DNA of 64,000 nucleotides, taken from assembly GCA_016283775.1 (NCBI GenBank), contig JAEENL010000141.1, positions 33,376-97,375 on the forward strand. The letters are read 5' to 3'. Positions 62,139 through 64,000 of the stretch are shown here, piece after piece. The first letter of the stretch is position 1. Each line of letters starts with the position of its first letter. This DNA is from Lachnospiraceae bacterium (GTDB lineage: Bacteria > Bacillota > Clostridia > Lachnospirales > Lachnospiraceae). The notes under the pieces are model-generated. The model did not search any database. It was given only the letters and a program-made list of their open reading frames with translations, and was not told where the DNA came from. The position numbers were made by a program, and so were the translations under genes.

Positions 62139-63836
62139 ATGGAAAGACTTTTTAAAACCCATTACATACGCAATCAGGAAGAGCTTACGGGGAAGTACTG
62201 GGATTTTGTTCCCTGTGAAGGCGAAAAAACCGGAGAAGCACAGCAGTTTATGACACCCTGCTGCTGGGAGACCCATCCCGGATTTGAAAACTATCGCGGA
62301 AAAGCAGAGTTTTCCACATCCTTTTATGCAAAAGGAAACATCCGGCTTCAGTTTAAAGGCGTGAGCCACACTGCGACGGTGTTCCTTGACGGAAATGAGA
62401 TAGCTGGGCATTACAACGCATATACACCGTTTGAGGTATGCGCAAATGAACTGGCAGACGGGGCCCATTCCCTAAAAGTGCTTGTGGACAACGGGTTTGG
62501 CGAAGACAGTGCGCTGCATGTCCCGAACGATTACCAGACTTACGGCGGGATCATAAGGCCGGTCTATCTGGAAAATATCAATTCGTCCTACATCAGATAT
62601 TGCCATGTGACGACCGTAAGAAAAGGCGAAGGGTGGACCGTAAAACTTAGTGTATGTCTTAAGAATGTCACAGGCGGAAAGGACGCCTTTGTGTTAAAGA
62701 TCAAGGCGGCAGGCAGTGAAATAAAGCCTGTTGAAGTGGGCCTCGATGCTTTTGAGGAAAGGGTCGTTTATGCGGAAACGGAGTGCACCGGAGTTTCTTT
62801 GTGGTCTGAAGGGTGCCCCGCTCTTTATTTTGCCGAGTGTGAGCTTGAAAAGAACGATGTGGCTTTTGACGATCTCAGGGAACGCTTCGGATTCAGAGAA
62901 GTGAGCATCAAGGGTGGGGATATACTCATGAACGGCAAAAAACTCTTTATAAAGGGTTTTTGCAGGCATGAAGATCATCCGATGTTTGGGTGCGCTCTTC
63001 CCCTGGAGGCAATGGCAGGTGATATAGAGCTCTTAAAGGAACTCGGGGCGAATTCCGTACGCACATCCCACTATCCCAACGATGAGAGATTCCTCGACCT
63101 TTGTGATGAGCGGGGGATCCTTGTGTGGGAGGAAAACCATGCCCGCGGGCTGTCCGAAGAACAGATGAAAAACCCGAACTTTGAGCTTCAGGCGGAAGAC
63201 TGCATACGCGAGATGATAACGGCACATTTTAACCATCCTTCGATATATATCTGGGGGATCCTCAACGAATGCGCAAGCGATAGTGAATACGGCAGGGAAT
63301 GCTACAAAAAACAGTACGACCTGATCGCTGAGCTTGATCCGACAAGACCGCGTTCTTCGGCAAGCTGCAAGTTCAAGACCGATATCTGCCTGGGCCTCCC
63401 TGAAGTGGTGTCCTATAATATCTACCCTCAGTGGTACCACGATACACCTGTCCGCGAATATCTCGACGATCTGCACGAGTGGGTGGAAAAAGATACACAG
63501 GGCGCAGGAAAGCCTTTTCTCATAACGGAAACGGGAGCGGGTGCGATCTACGGAAATCGCGATGTGCGTCATGCAAAGTGGTCTGAGGAATATCAGGCCG
63601 AAGCGCTTGAAAAGCAGCTCACGGCCGTGCTGTCGAGCCCTTATTGCAGCGGTGTGTACATCTGGCAGTTTTGCGATGTGAGGATAAGCGACGAATGGTG
63701 GTATTCACGTCCGCGCACCATGAACAACAAGGGCGTGGTGGATGAATACCGGCGTCCGAAACTCAGTTTTGAGACTGTAAAGCGGATATTTAAAGAATAC
63801 TCACGGAATGCAGACCGGGCAGAAAATTTCTCTTGA
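62139..63836 (+). CDS. GH2 family glycosidase
   Basis: A 565-residue cytoplasmic glycoside hydrolase of family 2 (beta-glucuronidase/galactosidase group). Sugar-binding jelly-roll and Ig-like domains (about 1-270) precede the TIM barrel with FIKGFCRHEDHPMFG, SVRTSHYPNDERFLDLCDE, acid/base Glu377 in ILNECAS and nucleophile Glu464 in ITETGAG. The shorter length and HEDHP motif resemble beta-glucuronidases more than LacZ. Specificity is not certain. It lies 32 nt after radA, probably by chance rather than a shared pathway. Its stop codon overlaps the tRNA-Trp promoter. Confidence 0.9.
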   Translation: MERLFKTHYIRNQEELTGKYWDFVPCEGEKTGEAQQFMTPCCWETHPGFENYRGKAEFSTSFYAKGNIRLQFKGVSHTATVFLDGNEIAGHYNAYTPFEVCANELADGAHSLKVLVDNGFGEDSALHVPNDYQTYGGIIRPVYLENINSSYIRYCHVTTVRKGEGWTVKLSVCLKNVTGGKDAFVLKIKAAGSEIKPVEVGLDAFEERVVYAETECTGVSLWSEGCPALYFAECELEKNDVAFDDLRERFGFREVSIKGGDILMNGKKLFIKGFCRHEDHPMFGCALPLEAMAGDIELLKELGANSVRTSHYPNDERFLDLCDERGILVWEENHARGLSEEQMKNPNFELQAEDCIREMITAHFNHPSIYIWGILNECASDSEYGRECYKKQYDLIAELDPTRPRSSASCKFKTDICLGLPEVVSYNIYPQWYHDTPVREYLDDLHEWVEKDTQGAGKPFLITETGAGAIYGNRDVRHAKWSEEYQAEALEKQLTAVLSSPYCSGVYIWQFCDVRISDEWWYSRPRTMNNKGVVDEYRRPKLSFETVKRIFKEYSRNADRAENFS

Positions 63837-63861
63837 CAAAAGACCGTTTGGGTAGTAAAGT
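63833..63861 (+). promoter_or_regulatory. Promoter of tRNA-Trp
   Basis: TTGACA (63833-63838, sharing the GH2 stop codon), a 17-nt spacer and TAAAGT (63856-63861). Confidence 0.85.
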
Positions 63862-63899
63862 ATTCAAGTACTTTTGAAACGTCTTTGACGGTTCGTAAT

Positions 63900-63970
63900 A
63901 GGGGACTGGTCAAATGGTATGATAGGAGTCTCCAAAACTTTTGGTGGGAGTTCGATTCTCTCGTCCCCTG
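63900..63970 (+). tRNA. tRNA-Trp (anticodon CCA)
   Basis: The acceptor stem AGGGGAC/GTCCCCT, D stem GTCA/TGAT, anticodon stem GGAGT/ACTTT with loop CTCCAAA, and T stem GGGAG/CTCTC give CCA at positions 34-36. Discriminator G, 71 nt, no encoded CCA. Confidence 0.93.
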
Positions 63971-63974
63971 CTCG

Positions 63975-64000
63975 GAAGCCTGATTTTATCAGGCTTTTTT
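63975..64000 (+). terminator. Terminator of tRNA-Trp
   Basis: AAGCCTGAT/ATCAGGCTT stem with a TTT loop, then T-tract, cut by the window end. Confidence 0.88.

Overview
The window looks like chromosomal DNA of a motile, anaerobic, plant-polysaccharide-degrading clostridium, most likely a member of the Lachnospiraceae. This rests on the gene order yaaR-holB-ricT-trmN-rsmI seen in Firmicutes, strong TTGACA/TATAAT promoters, sigma-D type flagellin promoters, secreted lipoprotein glycosidases with a sugar ABC importer, an anaerobic radical-SAM activase, a minimal SufC/SufB-like pair and a stand-alone nitrogenase-component-1 homologue. No insertion sequence, prophage, CRISPR array or rRNA was seen.

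Layout. (1) 1-7.8 kb: nitrogenase-like oxidoreductase, tRNA-Lys, a transglutaminase lipoprotein with Pro/Thr decapeptide repeats, then a housekeeping operon (guanylate-kinase-like, yaaR, holB, ricT, trmN, rsmI) resembling the B. subtilis tmk-yabC region. A structured leader element occurs in two copies (before the first gene and before ricT). A candidate C-rich sRNA lies antisense between trmN and rsmI. (2) 7.8-18.1 kb: sugar locus with a predicted glycosidase-like protein behind a three-operator promoter, a GH53 galactanase, a GH13 amylase-like lipoprotein, a binding protein with two fused C-terminal repeat domains and two permeases. No transporter ATPase is present. (3) 18.1-20 kb: AAA ATPase behind a three-repeat operator promoter, and a YfcE-type phosphoesterase.

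(4) 20-38.3 kb: a flagellin and glycan-modification island. It has two flagellin genes with sigma-D promoters and GGA-rich leaders, three glycosyltransferase-2 genes of one family, a GT4 gene, a small methyltransferase, an FkbM methyltransferase and an FkbM-GT4 fusion. Two toxin-antitoxin modules sit inside it: MazEF, and an MqsR-like toxin whose antitoxin joins an MqsA-like zinc/HTH part to a Panacea/SocA-type domain. The island is AT-richer than its flanks and suggests a variable surface locus in which transferases decorate flagellin.

(5) 38.3-46.7 kb: M18 aminopeptidase, NrdG-like activase, acetyltransferase, SmsC-SmsB-like Fe-S pair, a predicted stand-alone ncRNA, an apparently cytoplasmic pectinesterase, a zinc-ribbon membrane protein and ATP-dependent PEP carboxykinase with an Ala/Lys tail. 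(6) 46.8-52.8 kb: typA, threonine aldolase, purM-purN-purD. (7) 53-64 kb: a large SH3/glucosaminidase wall protein, a membrane-anchored cohesin-like protein and clpC in one apparent operon, then a small conserved protein, radA, a GH2 glycosidase and tRNA-Trp.

All functional calls come from reading motifs by eye. No database search was run.
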